Of a stretch of 64,000 bases of DNA, positions 18,570 through 27,986 are shown piece after piece. The notes under the pieces are model-generated. The model was not told the origin of the DNA, made no database searches, and saw only the letters and a list, made by a program, of their open reading frames with translations. Both the position numbers and the translations under genes were made by a program. The stretch is from Hyphomicrobiales bacterium (GTDB taxonomy: Bacteria; Pseudomonadota; Alphaproteobacteria; Rhizobiales; Rhizobiaceae). Numbering within the stretch: position 1 is the first letter of the stretch; every line of letters begins with the position of its first letter. The DNA lies in the NCBI GenBank assembly GCA_900470965.1, contig UCCS01000020.1:1-64000 (forward strand), written 5' to 3'.

Positions 18570-19364
18570 CTATTTGACCTTTGGCGCCGTGGAAACGTGG
18601 AATTTCCCACGAGCAAACTGCAGACCTCGTGAAAGAAATTTTCCGCTCAAAAACCGAAATAGACGTGCGTTCAGGCCGTGGCTGCGAAGCGCACGAAGGA
18701 TTTCCTTATTCTGGTTCACGATATTGGTAAGGCTGCGATTGGTTGTGCCTCCCATACGCATCTTGACCATCACTCCTGGTACGTACCGGACACGGATTCG
18801 ATGGCGTTCCAGGAACCGCATCATCAACTCGACATCGGCGGCGATGCGGTAACCGAGATCAAATGAACCAAATCGCTCATAAACACTGCGGCGTACGAAG
18901 AAAGTCGGATGAGGGGGAGCCCATCCTCTTTCGAACGCGGTCGGCACGAAGGGTGACGAACGCCAGTGGCGGACCACAGTTTGGGGATCGTTTTGCTTGA
19001 CGTAGCAGAGGTCGCCGTAACATGCTTCAAGCTGTGGGTCGTCTTTGAATGTCTTGGCCACCTTTGCCAACGTACCTGGCAGGTAGAAATCGTCCCCGTT
19101 GATAAAGCCGATGATATCTCCTGTCGCCAACGCGATACCTTTATTCATCGCATCATAGATTCCGGCGTCCTTTTCGGAGATAAGCTTGCTGATGATCTCC
19201 TTGCGTTCTTTGATCCTGTCAAGCGTCCGATCCTTCGAGAGACCGTCTATAACGATATATTCCAGATTGGCGTAATCCTGGGCGGCAACAGACTCGATGG
19301 TATCGGCAATTGTATCTTCATTGTTGAAGACGACAGTAATGACGGAAATCTTCGGCTCACTCAT
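18570..19364 (-). CDS. Family 2 glycosyltransferase (WcaA-like), 264 aa
   Basis: GT-A transferase. It begins MSEPKISVITVVFNNEDTI, the standard GT2 nucleotide-binding start, and has the metal-binding acidic motif NGDD at about 89-92. I place the start at 19364; a longer upstream frame (to 19586) overlaps the next gene and looks non-coding. No membrane segments are seen, so it acts on the cytoplasmic face of the inner membrane, adding one sugar to the lipid-linked repeat unit. The C-terminus is basic (KFLSRGLQFARGKFHVS), which may help membrane contact. It is the last gene of the 16-kb minus-strand operon. Donor sugar unknown. Confidence 0.85.
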   Translation of the reverse strand: MSEPKISVITVVFNNEDTIADTIESVAAQDYANLEYIVIDGLSKDRTLDRIKERKEIISKLISEKDAGIYDAMNKGIALATGDIIGFINGDDFYLPGTLAKVAKTFKDDPQLEACYGDLCYVKQNDPQTVVRHWRSSPFVPTAFERGWAPPHPTFFVRRSVYERFGSFDLGYRIAADVELMMRFLERHRIRVRYVPGVMVKMRMGGTTNRSLTNIVNQNKEILRALRSHGLNARLFRFLSGKFLSRGLQFARGKFHVSTAPKVK

Positions 19365-19422
19365 TTGCGTTCTCTTATGGCGACCGAAACTGAAACACCA
19401 CACGTGCTCGGTCGTTGCTCTG

Positions 19423-20595
19423 TTATTGCACTTGGTTGCAAGTATGGCGAACAAGCGAGGTGAAGTCAGAAACGAAGCGGAGAACTCGTTCGCTGGACAT
19501 AGTCTGTGCCGAATCACCGCTTGTAGCGATCGTTGCAGGGGTATGCGGGAAAACAGAGACCAAGGCATCTGCAAGCGAATGTGCATCGTAACGGTTGAAA
19601 TACGTTGCTGCTTCGCCCGCCTGCTCTCGATTCACATTGAGATCTGACAGGATCAGGGGAACACCCCACGATAGAGCCTCTTCCACCGTGGTACTCCACC
19701 CCTCGAATAGCGAGGGATTTAGCAGCCCCACGCTCGCAATGCCGAGTGGTGCGAGATCCTGATACGGGATCAACCCGAGCAAACGAAAATTCTGCTCAAG
19801 CCCAACTTCTTCGATGGCTGCCTTCAGGCTTGGAAAATATGTGGGATCACGTGGATCCGATTGATTGCCACTCGCCGCGATCGTGATCCCGTATCCCCGC
19901 TCACGGAGGATTTTCAGCGCCTCAAGCACGAGAAGATGGTTCTTATGCTTCCAGAATTGATTGGGCAGGAAGACGTAGTGCTCCGGTAGCCGGTACTTGT
20001 CGGCAATTGCCCGCGCCACGCTATAGTCGATCTTGCCTTTTGGCGGCACGGCAAAGCGAACGACATGCGTACGACCTCGAGCTGCGGGATAGAAGTGTTC
20101 ACAAGACCGTTTGGAATCTTCGCTGCTCAGCATGATTGAGCGATGAGCCATAATCTGGAGCCGAAATCCGATGTCACGTTTCCAGTAGCCAAACCTGCTG
20201 AAAAGATGCGGCAGATAACGATGCTGGAAATCCGGAAACCACGCAATGGCCGGTAGGCCGAGCCTGAAGCCAAAAAATTGCGCCACTTCAAAGACCACAT
20301 CGATCTGGTGTTTGTTGAACACCGCGCGGATGCTTCTATCCGTACCGGTTGCAAGACTGAGTATTAGCGACCGAAGGCTTCGAGATCTGTTGAACAACGG
20401 ATGGCGGATGACCCTTACGCCGTCCAGGCTTGCAAATGGCGCTACCTCGTCTTCCTCAACATCGGTTCCGAAGAAAACGACGGGACAAATCTCGTCCTTT
20501 CGGTAACGGGTTAAAAGCGTGACGAGGTTCAGCAAATAATTGTAACCGCCGGTCCAGTTACGACCGCCGATCATGGTAAAGCCGATTCTGATCAT
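19423..20595 (-). CDS. Family 4-type glycosyltransferase, 390 aa
   Basis: GT-B transferase. The N-terminal half has IRIGFTMIGGRNWTGGYNYL with a glycine-rich acceptor loop; the C-terminal half has LPNQFWKHKNHLLVLEAL and the donor-site motif LNPSLFEGWSTTVEEALSWG, the E-x7-E pattern of GT4 proteins. It should add one sugar to the O-antigen unit in the cytoplasm. Its start overlaps the stop of the epimerase gene by 4 bp, and it is separated from the GT2 gene by about 58 bp. Linkage and sugar cannot be read from the sequence. Confidence 0.88.
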   Translation of the reverse strand: MIRIGFTMIGGRNWTGGYNYLLNLVTLLTRYRKDEICPVVFFGTDVEEDEVAPFASLDGVRVIRHPLFNRSRSLRSLILSLATGTDRSIRAVFNKHQIDVVFEVAQFFGFRLGLPAIAWFPDFQHRYLPHLFSRFGYWKRDIGFRLQIMAHRSIMLSSEDSKRSCEHFYPAARGRTHVVRFAVPPKGKIDYSVARAIADKYRLPEHYVFLPNQFWKHKNHLLVLEALKILRERGYGITIAASGNQSDPRDPTYFPSLKAAIEEVGLEQNFRLLGLIPYQDLAPLGIASVGLLNPSLFEGWSTTVEEALSWGVPLILSDLNVNREQAGEAATYFNRYDAHSLADALVSVFPHTPATIATSGDSAQTMSSERVLRFVSDFTSLVRHTCNQVQ

Positions 20596-21542
20596 CTTGC
20601 TGTGCCAGCCTCCGACCGAAACCAGCCGACATATGCGGAAAGCCGGTCCTTTAAATCGCTGCGCAGATCAAAGCCGAGGGATTTGAGCCGTGTCGAATCC
20701 GCGACCAGGCTTTGAGGATCGCCCTTTCTCGCCTCGCCGGAAAAAACGATACTCGGACGAGAGGGCTGTTTCTCGAACCATGCGTCCACAACCATCTCGA
20801 CAATGGAGCGAACGCTCGTGCCGCTGCCTGTGCCGACATTGATGACCCTACGAGACTGGTCGGCTTGTGCCTCAATCAGCGATAGCGCACGCACGACATC
20901 CGCGACATCGATCCAGTCTCGAAGTTCAGCACCGCCACCGCCGAGACTGAGGCGGTCCGGATTTCTCTCAAGTTGAGAACAGACGTCCCACAGTAGTTGC
21001 TTACGCAACCCTTGTCCATAAACCGAAAAGAGACGAGCGATCGCGACCTTCAATCCATATGTATCGCAATAGGACTGACATAGAGATTCCATTATATTTT
21101 TGTGATGGCCGTAGGGGGAAAACGGGTTCGTAGCCGCTGTTTCCGAGATTGGACCTTCGTAATTGGCGCCGTAAACCGCAGCGCTCGAAACAGCCACCAG
21201 TCGGCACTCAGGCGCTTCCAGTCGCAGCCACTCGAGGAGCTCCGCCGTCGAATTTACTGTGCGATGGAAATCCTCGCGGGGATTTGCAATCGCGACACCG
21301 ACCGAAGAGCCACCAGCGAGATGGTACACCACATCCGGCGTGCCGGACTGTCGTTGCAACAACCGAAGATTGAGGCCATCAATTTCTCCATTGTGCCAAA
21401 GCGTCAGCCCCCAGCGTTCCGCGTGGAGAGGAGGCCAGATACCATGCCCAAGACCAAGCACGACATGCCCGTTTTCCGAGAGATGCCGCGCCAGATATCT
21501 GCCGATAAAACCGTGAGCGCCAGTGATGAGGATTCGAGCCAT
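20592..21542 (-). CDS. NAD-dependent sugar epimerase/dehydratase, 316 aa
   Basis: Extended short-chain dehydrogenase: Rossmann motif GAHGFIG (residues 7-13), active-site Ser in VAVSSAAVYGANYEG, and Tyr/Lys in SPYGHHK. The C-terminal part binds a nucleotide-sugar. The sequence is nearer to RmlD/GDP-4-keto-6-deoxymannose reductase-like and 4-epimerase proteins than to GalE, but the exact reaction is not clear. As gmd and fcl are in the same operon, it may make a second deoxy sugar from the Gmd product. It is coupled by 4 bp to the downstream GT4 gene. Confidence 0.8.
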   Translation of the reverse strand: MARILITGAHGFIGRYLARHLSENGHVVLGLGHGIWPPLHAERWGLTLWHNGEIDGLNLRLLQRQSGTPDVVYHLAGGSSVGVAIANPREDFHRTVNSTAELLEWLRLEAPECRLVAVSSAAVYGANYEGPISETAATNPFSPYGHHKNIMESLCQSYCDTYGLKVAIARLFSVYGQGLRKQLLWDVCSQLERNPDRLSLGGGGAELRDWIDVADVVRALSLIEAQADQSRRVINVGTGSGTSVRSIVEMVVDAWFEKQPSRPSIVFSGEARKGDPQSLVADSTRLKSLGFDLRSDLKDRLSAYVGWFRSEAGTAR

Positions 21543-21548
21543 TCTTCT

Positions 21549-22409
21549 CTATCTGGGCCTCGTGGCAATGAAGGAGTACAGCCGTCCGGGTCGGTTGTCG
21601 AACACCCGTGCAATACGTGACAGAACGGTCCACACCGGGTCGAAACGCAAGATTGCGGAAGCAGCACCGCCGACGAGTGGCAGCTTGGCTCCGATACGCG
21701 CGCCGAGTTCCCTTTTTAGTTCATTCCTGGTGTACGGAGCAAAATTTATTTCGCTTTCGAGGGGCGCCAAGACTTTGTCCATACCAAACCCGGCAGAAAC
21801 GATAGCATTTTCGTAGTCTGTCAGAAGGAAAGCATTCTCTCCACCGTACAACTTGTGAAGAGGATGCTGGTCCAGAAAAACCGGAAGATCGTTTTTCGAG
21901 GAAATGACGTGTTCTCTTATGGCGATCAGGCGACCGCCCGGCTTCAGGACACGAAAGAACTCCCGGCAGGCGGCTGCCAAATCCGATGTATGGTGTAAGA
22001 CGGCTCTTGCGAAAACGACATCAAACGCCTGGTCGGGAAACGGCAATTTCTCAGAGAACTCTTCCACCGCTTGAATAGGCAGCTTTGTTTCCTCCGCGAG
22101 ATGTTTTATCGCTCCGGAACCTACGAGGTTGCTTTTGTCGGGCTCAAGGGCAGTGACATTGAAGCCTTCCTTGGCCAGAGCATAGCTCGCGATACCTCGT
22201 CCTGCGCCGATATCGACGGCGCTGCCCCGCTGATCAGGAAGATACTTGCGGATGGCTTCCCACTCGTCGCTTCGCCAATAGCGGTCGGCCGCTTTCGAAA
22301 GAGGGTCGTCGTAATAGGCATCGATAACAAGCTTCTGCTGGTCGGGTTGTTCCCGGAGCCATTGTACAGCCTGCTCCCATGTATCCAGATGCTGCGATGT
22401 CATCATCAA
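21549..22409 (-). CDS. Class I SAM-dependent methyltransferase, 286 aa
   Basis: The SAM site is plain: [19 protein letters not shown] (motif I, residues about 64-82), LEPDKSN (motif II acidic residue), [16 protein letters not shown] (motif IV) and [15 protein letters not shown] (motif V/VI), as in Methyltransf_11 proteins. The N-terminal 60 residues ([20 protein letters not shown]) are a helical cap that may bind the acceptor. O-methylated sugars are common in rhizobial O-antigens, so a sugar hydroxyl is the likely substrate (inference). It overlaps the acetyltransferase gene by 4 bp. Confidence 0.82.
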   Translation of the reverse strand: MMMTSQHLDTWEQAVQWLREQPDQQKLVIDAYYDDPLSKAADRYWRSDEWEAIRKYLPDQRGSAVDIGAGRGIASYALAKEGFNVTALEPDKSNLVGSGAIKHLAEETKLPIQAVEEFSEKLPFPDQAFDVVFARAVLHHTSDLAAACREFFRVLKPGGRLIAIREHVISSKNDLPVFLDQHPLHKLYGGENAFLLTDYENAIVSAGFGMDKVLAPLESEINFAPYTRNELKRELGARIGAKLPLVGGAASAILRFDPVWTVLSRIARVFDNRPGRLYSFIATRPR

Positions 22410-22993
22410 TCCTGAGTTAAGACTGCTTCCGGCGCTATGTGGCGAATGATCCGAGCCGGATTACCTGCGACAACCGTGTAGGGTGCTACATCACGCGTTA
22501 CAACGGCTTGCGCACCAATAACCGCACCTTCGCCGACTGTCACGCCCTTCAAGATACTGGCGCCAAAGCCGATCCACACTTTGTCTTGGATCACAACTGG
22601 CTTAATCGCGACGCCGGACCAATCCTTCCGACCTATACCCCAGTCCCGAACATCGTTCTTTCTCAGTTCCCAATCCAGCGAGTGAGAGTCGTGGTCTACG
22701 ATCGTTACGCCCCAGGAGATGATGACATCATTTCCAATTTCGATGCCTGAATGGCAAACCAGATGGCTTGATCCCACGTAACATCGGTCGCCAATCGAAA
22801 TGTGCCCATTCGGGTCGTCGAAACTGATAATGCAGTTTATGATGCAGTCTCGACCAATTCGGGTGTTACCACCTCGTATGGAGCGCAAGGCCAACCAGCG
22901 AACCCTGCTCCGCGGCCCCACAACGAACCGACTTCTGTTCCGCACCAGAATGCCAGCAAGCAGATTAGCTAGTGCCGATGGATTGAGCTTCAT
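22406..22993 (-). CDS. Hexapeptide-repeat acetyltransferase (WcaF/LacA-like), 195 aa
   Basis: A left-handed beta-helix O-acetyltransferase using acetyl-CoA. Hexapeptide turns are visible across residues about 45-180 ([50 protein letters not shown] and [11 protein letters not shown]), ending in [11 protein letters not shown], the usual C-terminal motif. The start at 22993 gives the 4-bp ATGA overlap with the upstream transferase, preferred over a start 33 bp earlier. It probably acetylates a sugar of the repeat unit. Confidence 0.87.
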   Translation of the reverse strand: MKLNPSALANLLAGILVRNRSRFVVGPRSRVRWLALRSIRGGNTRIGRDCIINCIISFDDPNGHISIGDRCYVGSSHLVCHSGIEIGNDVIISWGVTIVDHDSHSLDWELRKNDVRDWGIGRKDWSGVAIKPVVIQDKVWIGFGASILKGVTVGEGAVIGAQAVVTRDVAPYTVVAGNPARIIRHIAPEAVLTQD

Positions 22994-24081
22994 GCGATCT
23001 CGACCAGTCGATTGAACTGTTGCCATTGAGCATCTTTGTTATAGAGCGTCCTGATCATACTGTGGCCCCTGGCCGCAACTGTTTGTAGTTGACGGCGGTC
23101 AGCAAGTAGGTCGTGGATGATCGATACCGCAGCTTGAGCGCTATCATAAGTTAACATGGTTTCGCCATCCACCATCCCCGGCGGGTAGTTCCCGGCGTCG
23201 GATACCATGGCTGCACCACAACCAAGTGCTTCCCAGCAGCGCATATTACCTCGGTCGGGGCCAGCCATGTCGACAGCACCGTTCAATACGATTTTTGCCT
23301 GTGAGATGGCGCTATACAGGTCGCGTCCAAAAACAGCTGGCTGGGAAACTGCTCGGATGCTCTTGGGCCGTTTGTGCTCACGCAGAGGCAGGAGCCACCC
23401 TATCGGGCTTTCCGCGAGGCGGGTGAGGCGGGATCGGTCGAGGTGATATACAACCCGAACTCCCGTGCCGAGCTCAGAGACCGCCTCCAGGATTTCGGCG
23501 CGCTTGCGATGGTGGCGACTGTAACCTCCAACAAATAAAACATCCACTGGCCGGTTGCTATTGGCGGCATAGTTATCCATTGCAGGGTCATGTGCCGGCG
23601 CAAAATACTCCGCATGCCATCCATGCTTGCGGTAACTTTCTAAAATGATTGGAAAGTTGCAAACGATAAGATCATACGCTCCGAAGTCGACATTACCGGA
23701 TGGAGCCGCCCTCCACATGATGGACTTGCGAACACTACCCGGCAGCTTTCGTAAAAACTCGCTGCCGTAGCGCATCGGATCCATGTTGTAAAAAATCTCG
23801 GTTCGGTGATGCTCTATTTGACTAAGCAGGATCTCTTCCATGCTGGTTGAACTTGGAAGACCATTCTCTGCAGCCCAATATTTTTGAAGCTTTTCATCGT
23901 CGCCATTCGTGAAAAAGACGTCAGGCGCCAGTTCGGCGGGAGGCTTGAGGATGTGACATGCCCCATAAGAGTCGTCCAGAAAGACCTGCAATCGCTTCCG
24001 GAACTCTATTTCCTGGTTTGCAAGGCGATTGAGGCGCGGCAAATAGGATGCATATACGCCGGAGTTCTGGAAAATACGCAT
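22990..24081 (-). CDS. Glycosyltransferase, GT-B fold, 363 aa
   Basis: Starts [18 protein letters not shown]. The C-terminal half has [20 protein letters not shown], then [20 protein letters not shown], then [20 protein letters not shown], which matches the Glyco_trans_1_2 pattern where the conserved R-x-x-E contacts the donor. No membrane span. The start at 24081 follows the polymerase stop by 5 bp; a longer upstream frame runs into that gene and is rejected. It is one of at least three transferases in this operon, fitting a repeat unit of four or more sugars. Donor unknown. Confidence 0.82.
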   Translation of the reverse strand: MRIFQNSGVYASYLPRLNRLANQEIEFRKRLQVFLDDSYGACHILKPPAELAPDVFFTNGDDEKLQKYWAAENGLPSSTSMEEILLSQIEHHRTEIFYNMDPMRYGSEFLRKLPGSVRKSIMWRAAPSGNVDFGAYDLIVCNFPIILESYRKHGWHAEYFAPAHDPAMDNYAANSNRPVDVLFVGGYSRHHRKRAEILEAVSELGTGVRVVYHLDRSRLTRLAESPIGWLLPLREHKRPKSIRAVSQPAVFGRDLYSAISQAKIVLNGAVDMAGPDRGNMRCWEALGCGAAMVSDAGNYPPGMVDGETMLTYDSAQAAVSIIHDLLADRRQLQTVAARGHSMIRTLYNKDAQWQQFNRLVEIA

Positions 24082-24086
24082 GTCGT

Positions 24087-25448
24087 CTATGCCTGCTTCA
24101 GGCTGGCCATGCTGTCGACACTGCCTGGATACTGGTTGATCGGGCGCCATTTGAAAGCGCAGGACATTGCTACGGTCAATGGTACGACCAAGATCAATCC
24201 GCCCGTGACCATTGCCGTCTGCAATGCGGTGGATAGCATGATGAAGACGCCCGAATGGCCGAGCGCCAGACCGGAAATGGTCGCTGCCGTCTTACCTCGC
24301 TTTACGATCAGCTCGGTATCGAGCCATCTCACGAAAAAGCCCGCCATAAGTGAGAGTGCAAGGACCCCAGCCCAGGAAAAATCTGCCCAGGCATCGGCAA
24401 TGAACATCGCGGTTGTCGTCGAGCCCATCACTCCGCGATGCACTGCGCCAACAAGCAGATAGGTGGGCGGAGTTGACTCTGATTGCAGGATATTGGCCAA
24501 CCAGCTGAACTGACGACCCCAACTATGCGGAAGCACGCTTGGAATTGCTGCGAAATATTCCAACAGGCTTTCATTGACGATCATGAAGACACGGTAGAAG
24601 AGGAAATCGAGCGTTTCTCCGAAACCGCTGACTTCTCGAATGGCGATTGCCGTCATCGCTCCGAACAGCACAACACAAACGGCGCTAAAACCGAGAGCCG
24701 CGCCGAGGCGAACCTGAAGTGATCGCCGGAGATATTCGATCACCATCAATTGCAAGATGAAAATCGCCAGCGGTGCCTTGCTCAACGTCGCTGCCTTTTC
24801 GAAAAGCACGACGGCAATAAACGCCCAGGCCAAGGGTCGGAGCCAGATGGACCTCTCCCTCAAGGCGACGAAACAGCAAAATGCCAGAAACGGGAACAGA
24901 TTGGAGTTAAAGAGGTTCAATAGATAAAACCGGCTGCCCCCGAATTCACGGCGCATCGCTATCTTTTCGAGTTCACTCGCATCTGTGTGAAAAAAGGTTA
25001 GCACATGCGGCACGCTGTTCTCGCTGAGGATAAAAAATCCGAGAACCAGCACGCCGATGGTAGCTATGATCTCAAGCCTCTCGGAGAAGCCTCTAGAAAC
25101 CCGTACAGCTTGCAGGTTCCAATTGCTAATGGCGTCGCGCATTTGCTGACGGCTGATCCCCAAAACTTTATCGGAGAGAGCTATTCCAATACATACGGAA
25201 CAAAACGATAGAGCTAAAGCGAGATCCAGAGTGGGAATGACCTCTCCGCCAGGTGCGGCAGAAAGGATCTTTTCGAAAAATAACGTCTTCGGTCCCCAGA
25301 CGCGTGTGTAATAGAGATAAAGCGGACCATGCAGAACAAGCATCAATCCAAGCAGCAGCGAGGAGAGGGTAAAGTTGACTCCGATGCGTCGGATATAGAA
25401 CCCCGCCGCCAGAAGGACCGCGATCGAGAAGACCAGGCTAGTCCACAT
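24087..25448 (-). CDS. Wzy-like O-antigen polymerase, 453 aa
   Basis: Integral membrane protein with roughly ten to twelve hydrophobic segments (for example LVFSIAVLLAAGFYI, LEIIATIGVLVLGFFILSEN, ALGFSAVCVVLFGAMTAIAI, FIMLSTALQTAMVTGGLILV). A larger periplasmic loop lies near residues 290-345 (FAAIPSVLPHSWGRQFSWLA), the usual place for the Wzy loop. Wzy proteins share little sequence; the call rests on topology, length and its place beside Wzx and the transferases. It would join flipped repeat units in the periplasm, with chain length set by the Wzz-like protein at 17711. It overlaps the amidotransferase gene by 11 bp. Confidence 0.75.
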   Translation of the reverse strand: MWTSLVFSIAVLLAAGFYIRRIGVNFTLSSLLLGLMLVLHGPLYLYYTRVWGPKTLFFEKILSAAPGGEVIPTLDLALALSFCSVCIGIALSDKVLGISRQQMRDAISNWNLQAVRVSRGFSERLEIIATIGVLVLGFFILSENSVPHVLTFFHTDASELEKIAMRREFGGSRFYLLNLFNSNLFPFLAFCCFVALRERSIWLRPLAWAFIAVVLFEKAATLSKAPLAIFILQLMVIEYLRRSLQVRLGAALGFSAVCVVLFGAMTAIAIREVSGFGETLDFLFYRVFMIVNESLLEYFAAIPSVLPHSWGRQFSWLANILQSESTPPTYLLVGAVHRGVMGSTTTAMFIADAWADFSWAGVLALSLMAGFFVRWLDTELIVKRGKTAATISGLALGHSGVFIMLSTALQTAMVTGGLILVVPLTVAMSCAFKWRPINQYPGSVDSMASLKQA

Positions 25449-26601
25449 TTGCTGCCTTTGCGGTCACGTGACGACGGACTGGCACTAGTTTTCGAACCCA
25501 GCGTCGCAACTGCATGAGTGCTTTGTGCAGCATCATACCGTTGGGATAATCAGTATGAGGAACTGGCGGCGCCAGGATGTAGGACTGAAGTTGTTGTTCG
25601 GTCAATCCCAGCTTTTTGGCGACGAACTTGGTTTCCCTGCGCGCATCTCTTTCGAGTATGATTGGCTTTGAGATCTCTGCCAGGGCGCTATCGCGTGTCA
25701 ACTGTCCTGCTACGATCAGGCTCGACAAATGCAGCCTCCTTTTATCGAAGTGGAACTTTGCCGGCAGATATATGTCCTGATAAAACTTCGTGAAACGAGA
25801 CTCGCTGTGCTTGCTTCCGTAGTCGCGCCAGCCGTATTCTCGGCGAAGCTCGTCCTGTGCCTTCTCCTTGTCGTAATCGAAATAGTTTAGCGGGCGATGA
25901 ATTGTCAGTTGCTTCTGTACCCGCGTCATCCAGATATATTCCGGAAAGCTCATGAAGGGGTAGGTAGCGAGCGTCATGGAGCCGAAGCGTTGCTGAATGG
26001 CGCGTGCATGTGTTCCGTCGACGGATGGATAGCCGAAGCCGGGAGGAACAACAGATTCAGAAGCGAAGTTGACGCCGCTTAGAAAGTGCCGAATGCCGAA
26101 TTTTGCTGCGGTTCTATAGAGTGTCGAAAAAAACGCATGATCCTGCGGGATGTCCTGATTGAGTACGGACGCTTTCAGGAATGAAACTTGAAGATCTCGC
26201 ATTTCCTGCCACTCGACAACATAGGTATAAAGGTCGAGATCGAGTTTCCGCACCAGTCTTTCTATGTTGTGGACCGCAGGCTCGGAATTCCAACCTCCAT
26301 CGACATGAACAGCGAGCAAGCGTAGGCCGTGCTTCCGGCCCGCAAGGTGTGCGAGGAAGGCACTGTCAATGCCGCCGCTAAGCCCCACCATTGCATCGTA
26401 GGGCTTATCTTTGCCTTCCTGCTTCAGCATGGCGACAAGTCGCTGCATTCGTACTTCGCCCTCGGGTCCGGGCCACCATTCATGCGATTTTCTGGTGAGC
26501 GCATCGCGGCAGCAATTGCACTGTCCGTTGGCGTCGAATTCGATTGCCGGATTGGAGTCATCCATAATACAGAAAGAACATATCCTTTGCGCTTTACGCA
26601 T
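25438..26601 (-). CDS. wbpG: N-acetyl sugar amidotransferase (WbpG/PseA-type)
   Basis: ATP-PPase-type amidotransferase that turns an N-acetyl group on a nucleotide sugar into an acetamidino group. Starting at the ATG at 26601 (GGAG 10 bases upstream), it has CSFC at about 8-11 and CNCC at about 28-31, likely a metal site, and the PP-loop SGGIDS at 75-80. In Pseudomonas aeruginosa WbpG works with dedicated HisH and HisF homologues that supply ammonia. The same trio lies here as hisH-hisF-wbpG with overlaps of 4 and 8 bp. A TTG 24 bp upstream is an alternative start. Confidence 0.9.
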   Translation of the reverse strand: MRKAQRICSFCIMDDSNPAIEFDANGQCNCCRDALTRKSHEWWPGPEGEVRMQRLVAMLKQEGKDKPYDAMVGLSGGIDSAFLAHLAGRKHGLRLLAVHVDGGWNSEPAVHNIERLVRKLDLDLYTYVVEWQEMRDLQVSFLKASVLNQDIPQDHAFFSTLYRTAAKFGIRHFLSGVNFASESVVPPGFGYPSVDGTHARAIQQRFGSMTLATYPFMSFPEYIWMTRVQKQLTIHRPLNYFDYDKEKAQDELRREYGWRDYGSKHSESRFTKFYQDIYLPAKFHFDKRRLHLSSLIVAGQLTRDSALAEISKPIILERDARRETKFVAKKLGLTEQQLQSYILAPPVPHTDYPNGMMLHKALMQLRRWVRKLVPVRRHVTAKAANVD

Positions 26602-27355
26602 GGGCGTCACGCTCCATTCCTCCAAGCATTTCTGGATCGGGATAATTTACCAGAACCGCACGCAACCGGCCGACAAAGGTGAATGTGCTTCCTGATGCCG
26701 CAGCCGATGCACCCGCACGCAGTCCTTCGGTCAGGTGATCGTACGTCCCTGCACCGCCGAGAGCGATGACCGGAATGGTTAACTTGCTCGCGACCGACTT
26801 GATGAGTTCGAGATCATAACCAGATCGTTCTCCATCCAGAGTTGCGGACTGAAGGATGACTTCTCCAACACCTAGATCCTGAAGCCGGAGACAGAACTCT
26901 ACCGGATCTTGCGGTCCATCGGCATCCTTCTGTATGCACTTTGCCGCGGAACCTCGCCCTTTCACGTCAACGCAGGCAACGAGTGCTTGGCTTCCCATAT
27001 CCGCGGCAATCGCCTTCAGCAGCTGTGCGTCGTGAGCTCCAGTCCCGAGCACGAATTTTTCGACGCCGAAGCGATTGAGTTCTTCGCATTCCCGCGGCTT
27101 GGTTATCCCGCCTCCATAGGCCAACGGCATGAAGCATTCGGTCGCCAGCTCGCGCAAGAAACCAAGATCTGGTCCACGGTGGTTCTTGGAGGCGTCGATA
27201 TCGAGGATGCAAATCTCATCCACCTCCTTCTCGTTGAAAAGCCGCACGACATTGAAGGGATCGCCGACATAAGTCCGAGCTCCGAATTCAACGGTTTTGA
27301 CGAGCCGATGTTTTTCGTCGACCAGCAGAACAGGGATAAGCCTTTTTCTCATCAA
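26594..27355 (-). CDS. hisF: HisF-like ammonia-using synthase subunit for sugar amidination
   Basis: A 253-residue (beta/alpha)8 barrel related to the cyclase half of imidazole glycerol phosphate synthase. It keeps the catalytic Asp near the N-terminus (VLLVDEKH, about 13) and the second Asp in LVACVDVKGRG. It is fed by HisH through the barrel. As it sits between the HisH and WbpG genes in an O-antigen operon, it almost surely passes ammonia to WbpG for amidine formation rather than making histidine; the true his genes should be elsewhere. It overlaps both neighbours. Confidence 0.88.
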   Translation of the reverse strand: MMRKRLIPVLLVDEKHRLVKTVEFGARTYVGDPFNVVRLFNEKEVDEICILDIDASKNHRGPDLGFLRELATECFMPLAYGGGITKPRECEELNRFGVEKFVLGTGAHDAQLLKAIAADMGSQALVACVDVKGRGSAAKCIQKDADGPQDPVEFCLRLQDLGVGEVILQSATLDGERSGYDLELIKSVASKLTIPVIALGGAGTYDHLTEGLRAGASAAASGSTFTFVGRLRAVLVNYPDPEMLGGMERDAHA

Positions 27356-27963
27356 ATCTTCCCGAAGGCCTCAAGCACGCGCATGCCGAAGCGGTGGCTC
27401 TTTTCCGGGTGGAACTGCACCCCGCTTACATTTCCGGAGTTCACGGCGCAGCAGATTTCGCTACCGTAATCGATTGTCGCCGCCACGTCCTGAGGGTTGT
27501 CGCATTGCACATAATAGCCATGATCGAAATAAAAGCGCTCGCCATGTACTGCCGAACCGAAAAGGGCGCTTATGCGTGCCGGCTTCACCTCAAGCCAGCC
27601 GATATGCGGCACCTTAAGGGGGGATTCAGGCGGCAAGGTGATCCTAAGTACATCCGCCGCGACCCAGCCCAAGCCGGCCTGACCACCTTCGTCGCTTCTG
27701 CGCGCCAGCAACTGCATGCCAAGGCAGATGCCAAGAACGGGAATTTGCCGCTTCAACGCGGCTTCGTTGAGCGGTTCAATCAGTCCCTTGTTTTGCAGGG
27801 TCAGCATGGCTTTGTCGAACGCGCCGACGCCTGGAAGAATGAGCTTGGAGGCGTTTCTGATCTTGTCCGGATCGCTGCTTGTTTCGGCATCGATCCCGAG
27901 ATAGTCCGCCATATTGATGATCGCACCAATATTACCGACACCGTAGTCCACTACAGTGATCAC
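27352..27963 (-). CDS. hisH: HisH-like glutamine amidotransferase subunit for sugar amidination
   Basis: Class I glutaminase, 203 residues. It starts MITVVDYGVGNIGAI, as HisH does, with the nucleophilic Cys in LGICLGMQLLAR (about 80) and the His-x-Glu pair in VQFHPEKSH near residue 187. It releases ammonia from glutamine for the HisF-like partner, with which it overlaps by 4 bp. By context it belongs to the WbpG system. Upstream, wzx ends 23 bp before the start codon. Confidence 0.88.
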   Translation of the reverse strand: MITVVDYGVGNIGAIINMADYLGIDAETSSDPDKIRNASKLILPGVGAFDKAMLTLQNKGLIEPLNEAALKRQIPVLGICLGMQLLARRSDEGGQAGLGWVAADVLRITLPPESPLKVPHIGWLEVKPARISALFGSAVHGERFYFDHGYYVQCDNPQDVAATIDYGSEICCAVNSGNVSGVQFHPEKSHRFGMRVLEAFGKI

Positions 27964-27986
27964 TCAAAGCCCTCTCTTATGTTTCG